Positions 20,404-30,791 of a stretch of DNA of 64,000 nucleotides are shown here, in pieces. The number at the start of each line of letters is the position of its first letter. Within the stretch, counting starts at the first letter, position 1. The notes under the pieces were generated by a model, which had not been told where the DNA came from, searched no databases, and saw nothing but the letters and a program-made list of their open reading frames with translations. A program made the translations under genes and the position numbers. This DNA is from Xiphydria camelus (lineage: Eukaryota > Arthropoda > Insecta > Hymenoptera > Xiphydriidae): NCBI GenBank assembly GCA_963678675.1, contig OY783194.1:8795744-8859743 (forward strand), written 5' to 3'.

Positions 20404-22990
20404 ATTTTGAGGGCCAGGCAATGGGTAGTAGCTTGTCATCGAGAAGATCTTTTGGATAAAGTAAAACGGCTTTAACCAGAATAATCTGGTTTTCGGTCAT
20501 GTGGAGATCATTTTGAGGAAAAAATGTTTGCTAACGATTTGCGTAATCGACTACATCCTCACGCAGTTCCAACTATATTTCCACTTTTGGAAAGTGCCTC
20601 AACCACAAATTATGATCACAGTTATACCCCTTATGCCGTACCTGCTTCAATGAATTCACATTCATGTACAACAGATTGTACAGAACCACCAAAGAAATTG
20701 AGGATCCTCCAAAACACAATTTTGTCACCATCAGACCACATACCAAGCTCTTCGAACACAATAGCAGAAGATCTGGATCACCTTTCCAATCGAGTATGAA
20801 ATTAAATACGTCAATCTTGTTGCCTTCACAAGATATTAAACAAAATATCGACCCCGACGATATTCAACTACTTTCACGAGACGCCAGCATACAGACTACC
20901 CTGGCGTTATCCTCTGCAACTCCAAGAAAAGAGAAGTATCGGAAAAAGATCAAAATCCTACAGCAAGAGAATCGAACGCTGAAAAGAAGAAACAAAGAGT
21001 TGGAAGCACAAGTTGAAAATCTAGACTTTGTGTCTCTAAATCAATACAAAATTTTGACTAAAAAGTTTTGTCCTTCGCAAGAAGTGGCAAATTTTATTAT
21101 CACACAAGTGTCTCAACTAAACAAAAATATAGTAGAGGTCGAAGGTATTCCCACGAATTTAAATTATTTTGTTTAGAGATGTATTTTAGAGGTCCTCAGT
21201 TATATAGGAAAAAATTAATGAACACTTTTTGTCTTCCATTTCCACAAAGTATATTAAATATTACTAGCGCCATAAAGCCAAAACCAGGATTAGATCAGGA
21301 TAGTTTTTTCCATATACTTAAATTAAAAATACAAAATTTCACAGAAGAGAATAGAGTATGCACACTTTGTGTAGATGAAATGGCCATCAAAAGAAAAATT
21401 TAATGTACAATAGATTTACAGACATATAGTTACCGGATTCGAAGATAGGGGAAATGGCAATAGATTTTTTAGACCAGCAACAACTGCCACAGTTCTTATG
21501 GCAAGGGGAATTAGCTTGAAATGGAAACAGCCATTAGGCCATTTTTTCTTCGGTACAAGCTGCTCTGGAAATATTTTGAAAGGAATCATTGAAGAAGCTA
21601 TATTTAAGTTAAAGTCAATTGGATTGAATGTTGTGGTTGTGTCAGACATGGGGTCAAATAATTTGGTTATGGCCGGACAGTTCAATGTTAACCCTGAAAC
21701 TCCCTTTTTTTATTTGAATATAATCAAAAAATAATTTATTTACCTGACGTCCCACATTTAATGAAGGCATTAAGAAATGTGTTGCTCAAGTACAATTTCG
21801 TTTTAGAGAATCAGGTAATATCTTGGGAACACATAAAACTTTTTTATGAAAATGATAAAAATTATAGTCCTCGTGCAGCACCAAAACTTACGGATTCCCA
21901 CATATCTCCCAATAATCTTGAAAAAATGAAAGTAAAATATGCAATTCAGGTATTCAGTGCTACCGTTTCTGCTGGTTTAAGCCTCTTCGTGAGATTCGGG
22001 GCACTTCCAGCTGAAGCTGTAGCAACTACAGAGTTTGTCGATAGAGTCGACAAACTGTTTGATATTCTCAACTCTTCTACAACATGTGCAAAAAGCAATT
22101 TAATCGAGCTTTTAAGGGTTTGGAGTATCAAATCAGTTTTTTGCAGGAATGTTTAGTTTTCTTCGATTCTGTGCAAGTTTTTCAAAAGAATGGGGAGAAT
22201 GTGACTAACAGAGTTAAATGCTTAAAATATTTCAAAGTTACTATAAATGGTGTAATTGAACTGTGGCATATTCTGAAAAATGAATATAATTATAAATTTC
22301 TTTACACTCGAAGATTAAACCAAGATGGGCTCGAAAATCATTTTGGTTCCATTCGACAGCAGAATGGAAATTGCATAAATCCCACTGCTACTCAATTTCA
22401 GAGGGCATCAAAAAAACTCATGTGTCTTCAGTTACTTCATTCTGGAACTGAAAATTGCGAGGGTGTGACTCAGATAAAAATTTATTACAACTCTCTGATT
22501 TCATGGAAAAATCAACTGCACATATGAGGATACTGATAAAATGCTGAGATTTTGGAGGAAAAAGAAAGAATATTTATTTCTGAAACAGATTACCAGAATA
22601 ACGACATTTTAAAACAACATTTTACTAGGTATGTTGGCGGATATTTAATCAGAAAATGTCTTTCAATACACACGTGTGATACTTGCACGACGTACGGTAA
22701 GGCTCACCAGGAATTCGATGATTCCATTCTCTATTGTCATTTCCGAGACTATCAAAATAAAGATTCAAATTTTTTGGAAATTTGCAAATGCCGCATAATA
22801 ATTTCATCCTATTTGTTTCAAGTTTAGATTATTTATTTCATCACTATTTTGAAGAAAGTGTTTTAGGCAGTGTCATTTACAATTTATATAATAAATGTAA
22901 AAATATTCCTTTTCACCATCCATGTCAAAATTTTCCAAAAGAATATGTCATTAAATTGTACCTCAGAATGAAATTATATTTCACGATAAA
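20404..22990 (+). pseudogene. THAP-domain P-element-like transposase pseudogene
   Basis: The C-terminal half of a THAP zinc finger is visible (CGDHFEEKMF, then HAVPTIF, the AVPT box) at 20495-20580. A coiled-coil (KEKYRKKIKILQQENRTLKRRNKELEAQ pattern, 20930-21020) follows. The transposase core comes next in shifted frames: LCVDEMAIK (first Asp), VVVSDMGSNN (second Asp), PDVPHLMKALRN, and NQDGLENHFGSIR (Glu). A Cys-rich tail (CLSIHTCDTC) follows. This order matches P-element/THAP9 transposases, in which THAP binds DNA and the RNase-H-like domain cuts it. At least six frame changes or stops are seen, so it is dead, although all three expected catalytic acids remain. The first half of the THAP finger is not resolved. 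Confidence 0.85.
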
Positions 22991-22995
22991 ATGTA

Positions 22996-23394
22996 CAGTA
23001 TGTCCCGTGGATAACGCAAGTATTTCAATTTCCCTGACATTTGACTTTGGTAGTGCTTGGAACGGTGCTGTAGTTAGAGTTGGCTTTACAAGAGTGAGCT
23101 GCGTTCTTACGAGTCGTGTTTCGAGAGCGAAAAGTGTAAAACGTCTGATTTCCCGGGAACTGTCAATTCGGGAGATCGAAGCGTCTAACCTCGAAATTAA
23201 CTGAATTTGTAAAAATAATGGTAAATAATGTGTAGAAGTGATGAGAAATAATCATACAGGTTTCGCGGAAACACGGCTCGTAAGAACGCAGCGCACTCTT
23301 CTGAAGCCAACTCTAACTACAGCACCGTTCCAAGCACTACCAAAGTCAAATGTGGGGGAAATTCAAATACTTGCGTTATCCACGGGACATACTG
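22996..23394. mobile_element. mariner-type foldback MITE, TA-flanked (399 bp)
   Basis: CAGTATGTCCCGTGGATAAC at the left is matched by its complement at the right, with TA on both sides (22994-22995, 23395-23396). Arms extend ~150 bp with few mismatches. A related partial copy is at 34645-34895. No coding sequence. Confidence 0.85.
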
Positions 23395-23757
23395 TATAAA
23401 TAGAAATTTCAAAAAAATCAGTCAACGCAACAAAATTAATTGTATGGAAAAATAAATGAAATATTAGTAATACAATTTTCTTTTATACTATTTCCGTTTT
23501 CATTATTTTTTGTTATTTTTTCTATTCTTCTAAAGCACCCTAGCGGCGGCCCTGGCCTCTTTTGGTGAGTACACTCCTGAGCCTAAGCTCTATTCCCGCC
23601 AAATGGCGTCTGTTGGTCTGGCATTTTCAATGGTGGCGGCCCGGAGTGGACATTCTGGTTGTCTTTCTTTACACTTATTCTGTGCCGACGTGTCGGATCC
23701 ATGAAATAGGCCCCTAATCCTGTAGCACACTTTTCCACGGTAGTACTGTTACGACCT

Positions 23758-23915
23758 GGGCCTCGGTTCTCGAGCTTATGTGACCAACTTTCGTATACGA
23801 ATCTTTGAATCTCGCCAATCTCGTTGCGGCCATTCCGTCCGGTCCACTACTTTATTGGTTAAAATGAGAGATTCGTATACGAAAGTTTTTCGCATGAGTT
23901 CGAGAATCGAGGCCC
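23758..23915. repeat. foldback element 1 (158 bp)
   Basis: GGGCCTCGGTTCTCGAGCT and its near complement at 23895-23915 form the ends. The inner arms contain CTTTCGTATACGAATCT and its inverse. No coding sequence. Confidence 0.75.
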
Positions 23916-23916
23916 T

Positions 23917-24073
23917 GGGCCCCTTTCTCTAACTCACTCGCAAAGTTACGTATACGCATCTTAGCCAATAGACCAATCAGGATCAAGTATTCCGTTGTGG
24001 TAGGGGCCCTGATTGGTCTACTCGCTAAGAAACGTATACGTTTCTCTTGCGAGTGAGTTAGAGAAAGGGGCCC
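23917..24073. repeat. foldback element 2 (157 bp)
   Basis: GGGCCCCTTTCTCTAACTCA at the left is matched by its complement at the right. The inner arms contain ACGTATACG. It directly abuts foldback 1, with one base between them. Confidence 0.8.
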
Positions 24074-24359
24074 GTATCTCGTAAATCGCGTAAGTTGTCT
24101 CACTTCTCGTTTTTTCATCTCACGTGAAATTACTCACGGTATTATAAAAGTAAGGAGTGAAAGTACGAAATCACTAGCACTTCCGGTGACTAGTTATCTC
24201 ACATTTTCACAGCGTTGTGACATTACATCACGTTTTCGTCTGCATGAAGCAACGACCGCCATATTTTCCGCTAAAGAACACGGGCTGTTCAAAGGACTCT
24301 CAAATTCAAAACTCGTGTAGGTATTAGAAACTCTCCCCAAATAGCACAAATGTCAAAAT

Positions 24360-24510
24360 TGCGTCTAGAAGACGTCTTTTTGAAGACTTCTTCAAGCAGA
24401 CGTCTTAAAAACGTTTTCAAGCAATCGTGTTACTGACGTCAAAGAGTCGTCTCAGAGATGTCTTTTTAAAGACGTCTTCATGTAATCGTCTTAAGGATGT
24501 CTTTGCGAAG
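24360..24510. repeat. AGACGTCTT-type repeated motif
   Basis: Imperfect copies of AGACGTCTT / GACGTCTTAA recur about every 20-30 bp. The motif is palindromic (GACGTC), so the run may form alternative hairpins. Confidence 0.6.
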
Positions 24511-24618
24511 ACGAAGTGTAAATTCGATCGGGAGAAGAAAAGACGAGCGAAAGAACCCGTGTCGAAAACCACTACAGAACACTACAGAATATTTTCAACC
24601 TCTACTGAAAACCTGAGT

Positions 24619-24690
24619 AGTGGCACAATAGTGGTGAGCAGTGGTTCAGTGATGGTCAGTAGTGGTTCAATGGTGGTGAGCAGTGATCCA
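24619..24690 (+). repeat. 21-bp tandem repeat (about 3.4 copies)
   Basis: Units start at 24619, 24640, 24661 and 24682 with the form AGTGGTTCARTGGTGGTSAGC. In one frame they read as SSGSxVV heptads, but no surrounding gene was recognised. Confidence 0.8.
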
Positions 24691-24704
24691 AAAAGTGACA
24701 TTTA

Positions 24705-25299
24705 GGGCCGGTTTTACCAACACGGTATAAACGCGGTATAGCGCTATACTGAGAATAACCATTACACAAGCGTTTTACAAGTATGATATAAGCCTGGAAT
24801 AGGATAAACTTTGGAATAAATGCAGACATAACTTATCCGGCAGTTTTTCATCGTGGGATAAGCTAGCTATCCTTAGTATAACCTAACTTTTTATTTGCGT
24901 CTTTATTCTTCCGTGACAGAATCATAATAATTGTTATTAGTTGTGAAATGGAGTTGCTTGATGTGCCAGTTTTCGAATCATCATCTGATGATGAAATTGA
25001 CGTCTTACAAAGAATGAAAAATCCTAGGAAAATACGTGCCCGGTAAGTAAATAAAGGATACCTATACCTACTAATTTATAACCAAATCTAATACAAAACT
25101 ATTCCAGAGTTGACTATTTCGAAGAATACAATGATATAGAATTCTTCACTTGATTTCATCTGGAAAAACAGACCTGTCAGAGATTATTGGGACAAATACG
25201 ACGTCGCATTGCACCGAGGTCGCAAAGAAATGCAGCAATTCAGCCAGCAACGAAATTATTGCCAACTTTAAGATTTCTTGCTTTGGGATCAATGCTAAT
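24705..25299 (+). mobile_element. PIF/Harbinger element, 5' part
   Basis: The end GGGCCGGTTTTACCAACACG at 24705 is preceded by TTA (24702-24704). The following ~45 bp (CGCGGTATAGCGCTATACTG...) is the same as the arms of a 128-bp MITE at 40410-40540. A HARBI1-like gene starts at 24948. The 3' end was not found, so the element is truncated, or its right part was overwritten by LTR remnants. Confidence 0.75.
24948..25299 (+). pseudogene. HARBI1-like transposase, N-terminal exons
   Basis: Exon 1 24948-25042 (MELLDVPVFESSSDDEID, donor GTAAGT) joins exon 2 25108-25299 (acceptor ATTCCAG) in phase, giving RVDYFEEYND. A TGA follows at 25153-25155, then IAPRSQRNAAIQPATKLLPT and LRFLALGSM before a GTAAGT donor. 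NAAIQP-x-LLxTLRFLAxGS is the conserved PIF/Harbinger N-terminal region, and the splice point matches that in the fragments at 320 and 1170. One internal stop and the missing catalytic part make it inactive. Confidence 0.8.
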
Positions 25300-25715
25300 T
25301 ACTGTAAGTAATCGTTTTGATCGTAATGTTAAAACTTTTAATTAGTTATTATTATATGCCGCCACCTCTGCCACCTCCGACGACTCCTCACATCGCGAGG
25401 AGAGCTAGTTTACAAGACTACAAGTTCGTCGAACGGCATAAACTGCCACTGATCTCCGAAAAATTAATGGGCGATATACTGAGACATCGACAAATTCAAA
25501 TTGAAACTCGTCGCCAGGTATGATTAAACAATTTTATCGCGGTAAACTTTTAATTCGCCAGGAACAAAGACGAGTTTCGCATTGTCAGAATGCCGTGGCT
25601 GCGAAGGATTGATTTTGTTCACAGTGGGCTTTTAAACGTGTTTTTCAGATCGCCGGGTGAGAGACCTTTGCGAGCCAAACGCGAAAGTAGCCCTTGCAAC
25701 GACCTTCAAGAGATG
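25300..25715 (+). other. unassigned exon-like stretch
   Basis: 25317-25514 is open and ends at a good donor (CGCCAG|GTATGA). A candidate acceptor (TTCGCCAG) near 25561 would continue the frame for ~17 codons to a stop. The protein has a proline-rich start and no domain that I recognise. It may be residual Harbinger or host sequence. Confidence 0.3.
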
Positions 25716-26463
25716 TGTTCGACCACTAATGAGAAGGGCAGCGCCATCTGGTGGCGGGCCGCCACAGTACTCCCCCCCAGTGACGGCTGCTGGAGGCAGG
25801 CGTAACGATGTGGAAGATGGTGGTGTGCGTGGCGATGGCTGTGTGAGCGTGGTTCTATGTGACTGGGACATCGTGAGTTGGAAATTCCGCCGGTGTTCGT
25901 CGCAGCGTGTGAGAGATCGATCCTGTGTGTGTGTGTGTGATGATGCGGCTGCTGCCTGCGTGGGTCCAGCATGGCCGTGTGTGTGCGTGCGCTGGTCTGG
26001 GGCTGCTGCCTGCGTGGGTCTAGCATGGCCTTGTGTGTGAGCGCTGGTGCTGTGGCTGCTGCCTGCGTGGGTCTAGCATGGCCGTGTGTGTGTGCGCTGG
26101 CATGGCTGGTGCTCTGAGAGCGTCGTGGCCGTGTGCGTGTGGTTGGCTCTGCTTCCGGATGAAGGTGTCCTATCATGGGAGTTCCTTGGTCCAGAAGGTA
26201 TGCTGCAGGAATGATGATCTTCTCCGCTGCATCACGTCGGGGTCACCACTTTGACGAAAAGAGCGATCGCCATGTTATCGGCGGAGCGTTTCGTCCCGGA
26301 GTCGGCCTGTGGACTCGTCAGTAAGGCTAGGCCGACTCCTGCCTTAGACGCTCTGTGTGCTCTGTCCTCCGTGGTTGTCGAACAGCTTCGGTCTTATGTA
26401 GAAACGTACTCGTGTTCGACCACTAGTGAGAAGGGCAGCGCCATCTAGTGGCGGGCCGCCACA
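25716..26463 (-). mobile_element. LTR retrotransposon remnant (CsRn1-like), gutted
   Basis: On the minus strand a 212-bp LTR runs 26463-26252 (TGTGGCGGCCCGCC...TCGTCA). AAG follows, then a primer-binding site complementary to the tRNA-Trp 3' end (TGGTGACCCCGACGTGAT, 26248-26231). At the other end, a second copy of the LTR start (25766 leftward, TGTGGCGGCCCGCCACC) is preceded by a G-rich polypurine tract (25767-25785). The two LTR starts agree over ~50 bp, then diverge. Between PBS and PPT only ~450 bp of non-coding, partly minisatellite sequence remains, so this is an internally deleted relic. Confidence 0.65.
25948..26105. repeat. minisatellite, ~52-bp unit, three copies
   Basis: GCTGCTGCCTGCGTGGGTC followed by AGCATGGCC and a TGTG run recurs near 25950, 26001 and 26055. 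It lies inside the gutted LTR element. Open frames here are repeat artefacts. Confidence 0.8.
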
Positions 26464-26467
26464 AAAC

Positions 26468-26788
26468 TGTAGCGGAGCAGTAGCGCCATCTCTTGCAGCC
26501 AGCGGACAGCGTGCCGGGACGAGACGAGACGCTCGCACGTAACGAGTTGAGGAGAGTCTTTTGCTCTCACTTATCTGCAGTCCGTCGTCCAGTGTAGACG
26601 CTCCGAAATAACCTCGAGTGGTCGAATGTACAGTGTTAAATAAAGAAACAATTTATTGGCACAACAACGTGTAACCGCGAACTATTCTTCTCTCGCGTTA
26701 CATCGCTGATTTGTGGGTTCCCGCGCAATCGAGTAGACGTTCCGGCCAATTGGCATCTCTGTATCCACGCGTGGGCGCAGGCTCCACA
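26468..26788 (+). repeat. CsRn1-like 5' LTR and adjoining PBS
   Basis: The LTR is 321 bp. Its end ATCTCTGTATCCACGC...CTCCACA matches 31733-31810. A polyadenylation-type AATAAAG is at about 26640. PBS TGGTGACCCCGACGTGAT starts at 26791, two bases past the LTR. Confidence 0.85.
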
Positions 26789-27032
26789 ATTGGTGACCCC
26801 GACGTGATTTTAAAGTGTACCGCGAAACAAATACTGTTAAATCGATCAGCAGTTTATAATTAATCACCTCAACAGAGCGACGTACTCGCGTTAGCTACGA
26901 CGCCGACGCCATCGACCACGTTAACGCTCAAGAATCCCAGGGGCAAAAGCTGCGGAACATCTGGAGTGAAAGTTCTGGGCCGCATACCCTCTGCGTACCT
27001 GACCGCAGCCAACCGCACATTCCATCGACCAT

Positions 27033-28975
27033 ATGGCCGACGAACAAAGGGACACACCAACCCCGGGATCCAGCCCGCCCGAAATGAAAAACCCTGGACA
27101 TCAGGATAGCGCGGAGTTGCACGCCATATCCTCTAAGCCCGTCAAGCTACCGGCGTTCTGGAAGGAGGACCCGGAAACATGGTTATACCAGGTCGAAGCA
27201 GCGTTTTTCATTTCTAATGAGAGGAGCGACCACTGTAAATTCAGCTATGTAGTGGCACACCTAGACTCTAGTGTTTCACCCTTTGTCACGGATATTATTC
27301 GCGACCCGCCGCGAACCGGTAAGTTTGAAGCCCTCAAGGAAAGAATTAGGGTCAACCGGGGCTATTGTGATACAAAAATCATAACTTTCCGATTTTGGTT
27401 TACAAAAATAAGTTGAAAATGTATTTTAAAAACTACTTTGGGTGGCGAACTAAGTTACCTTTAAGACTAGAGCACTGGAATTTCTAAAAAATGAAGAGAA
27501 AATTGATGAAAAAATAAAAACCGTGTATCAAAATAACCCCGCGTTTGGGGCTATTGTTGATACACTGTGGGGCTAATGTGATACAGTACTGTAAACCCAT
27601 GTTCTAACAAATTTTAAATCATTCGGGGATAATATGATACACAGTTGTCCTTTATCTAGTTTCCGTGCAAATTTGATTATGATAAATTTTATGGTTTTTT
27701 AGATACAGAAATCTAAAATTTCAGGTGTATTTTTGCAAAAAAGGTCATCCTTAAAAATAGCCACCAAATGAAGTGATACTGTTTTATTTATAAAAAAAAG
27801 TACAATGATATTTTCTAAAGAACATTAAAAACACAAAAGAGTCCTAGAGAGCTTCAAACACAGGCACAATTTTTTCAAAAACGTATTTTTCTCTATTGCC
27901 AGAGAATGATATATTGGGGGCAGGTAATTTTGCGACGACTTTATCTAAAGAGATCACACATCCTTCTTTTGCCCGTATCAAATTAGCCCCAAGGTATGTA
28001 TCAGATTAGCCCCACGGTATGTATCACATTAGCCCCAAGAGATGTATCACAATAGCCCCGTGACTTTGACCTGTAAAATTGACATCTAGAAATTGTAAAT
28101 GTTAACAAATAAGTGACAAAATACAAAGTTTGGGATCTCCTCTACCAAAAAATTCATGTACATAACAATATAATGGTTAAACCGATATTCTGCAACAAAT
28201 GTTTTGTATTGCCGAAAAAAAGTTTTCTGTTAGAAAATTGTATAGTATAGAGCAACAATTATTTTGGTACATTTTTCTTGTATTTACCCCAAAGTAAATT
28301 ACAACACATGTTTGTCAGAGACTTACAATTCTGTTCTAATTTTTTGAAACATTTTTTTTATAATTAAGGTGTTTTTTGACAAGTGTATCATAATAGCCTC
28401 AAATTTTTAGGTGTATCACATTAGCCCCGGTTGACCCTATCTCCGCTTTCGTCCAAACCCCTGAGACGAAGCTGAGGCGAGCTCTGAAAGGAGAGCTGCT
28501 CGGGGATCAAAGGCCTTCGTATTTACTGCAACGTATCCGAAATCTGATTGGCAGTCAGTGCAACGAGGCCGTGCTCAGGTCACTGTTTGTAGAACAACTA
28601 CCTGAGAATGTCAAAAGCATCCTGGCGGCCAGCCCGGGAGCTTCGCTTAACGAACTAGCCATGCTTGCAGATCGAATCATTGAGTTCACACAGCCGACGC
28701 AGCAAGTAAACGCAGTAGGCCAAGCCGTTCCATCGACTTCAGCGGAGATCCATAGCCTACAGCAAGACGTAAAGAGCCTCACGACACAATTCAATGAAGT
28801 ATTAAAGCAGCTCCCCGACATCCGCCAATCGCGCGGCTGGTCCTCCTCGAAGAACAGAAGACGCAGCCGCTCCAGACAGCGCAACCAAGGCCAAACGACT
28901 ATGTGTTTCTTCCATCAGAGGTTTGGCGCGGAAGCGTATAGGTGTGTGAAGCCCTGCTCCTGGCAACCTGGAACC
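27033..28975 (+). pseudogene. CsRn1-like Gag, split by a TA-type transposon
   Basis: Gag starts at 27033 (MADEQRDTPTPGSSPPEMKN). The segment VKLPAFWKEDPETWLYQVEA is the conserved Gag start of this clade. The frame runs to LKERI, is interrupted at 27349, and resumes after 28437 with SAFVQTPETKLRRALKGELL and LLQRIRNLIG. It ends with an arginine-rich stretch and [18 protein letters not shown], a Cys-His-Cys-Cys finger (CxxH...C...C) in place of CCHC. Removing the insert and one TA restores continuity by position, so gag was intact when hit. Confidence 0.88.
27349..28437. mobile_element. TA-flanked DNA transposon with arrays of its own TIR motif
   Basis: GGGTCAACCGGGGCTATTGTG at the left and CACATTAGCCCCGGTTGACCC at the right are inverted ends, with TA on each side (27347-27348, 28438-28439). 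The motif GGGGCTAATGTGATACA recurs about ten times. It is forward in the left half (27355, ~27545, ~27569, ~27625) and reverse in the right half (~27975, ~27996, ~28020, ~28041, ~28384, ~28413). No transposase was recognised in its 1089 bp. A Tc1/mariner-like superfamily is inferred from the TA duplication only. Confidence 0.8.
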
Positions 28976-28999
28976 TAGCAATCGGAAAACTAAATCCGT

Positions 29000-30195
29000 C
29001 GCCACAGATCAAGGCGGTCGGCGACGACGGAACAACCCGACAAAACCGCCTAACCATCAGGGACCGGAAAAGCGGAATATCCTTCCTCGTTGACTCCGGA
29101 GCAGACGTTTCAGTCCTCCCACGTCAAAAAGCTACCGATCCAACATCACCTTCAGGCGTTAAGCTCTACGCAGCCAACGGCTCGCCAATCAATACGTACG
29201 GACAGAAGCTTCTCACTATAGATTTGGGATTCCGCCGTGTCTTCAATTGGTATTTCTCTGTCGCCGACGTGTCACGACCCATTCTCGGGGCAGACTTCAT
29301 CCGCCATTACGACCTAATCATCGACCTCAAAAATCATCGCCTGATCGACAAGGTCACAGGTCTAAGCACAATAGGGCAAGTAATCAAGTCGCCCATCGAG
29401 AGCGTCACGACCGTCGCTAAAGGCTCAGTCCACCACGACCTGTTGAAAGAATTCCCTGGCGTGACGTCACCTCCGCAGTTCAGGCAAACGGCCACGCACT
29501 CCGTAAGACACCACATCGTCACAACGGGTCCACCAGTCGCGGAGCGACCTCGGCGCCTACCCCCGGAGAAGTTGAAACCCGCCAGGGCAGAATTCGATCA
29601 CATGATCGCGCTAGGTATCTGCCGACCATCCGACAGTCCGTGGGCCAGCCCCCTACACCTGGTACCCAAGAAATCAGACGAATGGAGACCTTGCGGCGAC
29701 TACCATCGTCTCAACGCTGTTACGGTTCCGGATCGATATCCCATCGCACACATCCAGGATTTTTCGCACCATCTGCATGGCAAAAACATATTTTCTACGC
29801 TCGACCTCGTGCGCGCGTTCCACCAAATTCCAGTCGCCGAGGAGGACATTCCCAAAACAGCTGTCATCACACCGTTTGGGCTCTTCGAATTCCCGGTAAT
29901 GACATTCGGAATATGCAACGCAGCACAGTCTTTTCAGAGGTTCATGAGAGGCTTGGACTTCTGTTACTGCTACATCGATGATATCCTAATCGCATCGAAA
30001 TCACCAGAACACCTCCACACCTGCGCCTCGTTTTCGAACGTCTTCAATCATTCGGCGTGGCGATCAACGTTTCAAAATGCAACTTCGGCGCTCGTAACGT
30101 TCAGTACCTGGGCTATCACATATCCAGCCAAGGAACCAAACCACCTACAGATAGAATCGAAGCTATCAAAGGTTATCGGAAACCTGAAACGGTAG
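29000..30195 (+). pseudogene. CsRn1-like protease and reverse transcriptase
   Basis: An aspartic protease ([15 protein letters not shown]) with [15 protein letters not shown] is followed by [85 protein letters not shown] and [12 protein letters not shown], in which YIDD is the catalytic motif. The frame is lost just after SPEHLHT, near 30025, where the thumb should begin. The rest of RT is in the frame starting at 30057. Reverse transcription would copy the element's RNA. Confidence 0.9.
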
Positions 30196-30779
30196 TCGAA
30201 CTACGTAGGTTTTTGGGTGTCGTAAATTTCTACCGTAGGTTCATCAAGGATGCTGCCGAACTTCAAGCTCCCTTGAACGCCTACCTCAAAGATTCCAGAC
30301 TAAACAACAGACGTCCTATCGCTTGGACTCTAGAAGCAGAGCGCGCCTTTAAGGCATGCAAGGATGGTATCGTATCGGCCACGCTTCTCGTTCACCTGAA
30401 GGAAGGCGCACCATTGTCACTCTCCACTGACGCCTCCGACACAGCAATAGGAGCAGTATTGGAGCAGCAACATTCCGACGGATGGTACCCGCTTGGATTC
30501 TTCTCCAGGAAGCTAAGCAGTGCCGAACGAAATTACAGCACGTATGACCGCGAGTTACTCGCAGCCTTTGCAGGTATTAAACACTTCCGGTACATGCTTG
30601 AAGGGAGACGCTTTATTGTCAAAACGGACCACAATTCCCTCATCTACGCATTCGTACATCGCGCGGACAAGGCATCACCCAGACAGCTACGTCAGTTAGA
30701 TTTCATCGGCCAGTTCACGACCACAATCATCCACGTGGCCGGCAGCGAGAACGTCGTAGCAGATGCCTTCTCTCGGTGA
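30057..30779 (+). pseudogene. CsRn1-like RT thumb and RNase H
   Basis: The region encodes [33 protein letters not shown], then RNase H with LSLSTDASDTAIGAVL, YSTYDRELLAAFAGIKHF and IVKTDHNSLIYAF, ending ENVVADAFSR and a TGA at 30777-30779. In related elements pol continues from this point into integrase, so the TGA is a premature stop or a readthrough point; integrase restarts at 30792. Confidence 0.9.
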
Positions 30780-30791
30780 GACGAAATCCAC

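Larger units (their letters stand above)
19822..23708 (+). mobile_element. P-element/THAP9-like transposon, degenerate
   Basis: An 18-bp perfect inverted repeat (TATTTCATGGATCCGACA at 19822-19839 and its complement at 23691-23708) encloses a THAP plus P-type transposase relic. Whether these are the true termini or internal inverted repeats is not settled, since no 8-bp duplication was identified. A mariner-type foldback (22996-23394) sits near the 3' end. 23400-23690 holds no recognised gene. Confidence 0.6.

Noticed and set aside
25657..26176. Open frames in the 25.7-26.2 kb region
   Set aside because: They overlap a 52-bp minisatellite and LTR remnants, and the peptides are repeats with no family resemblance.
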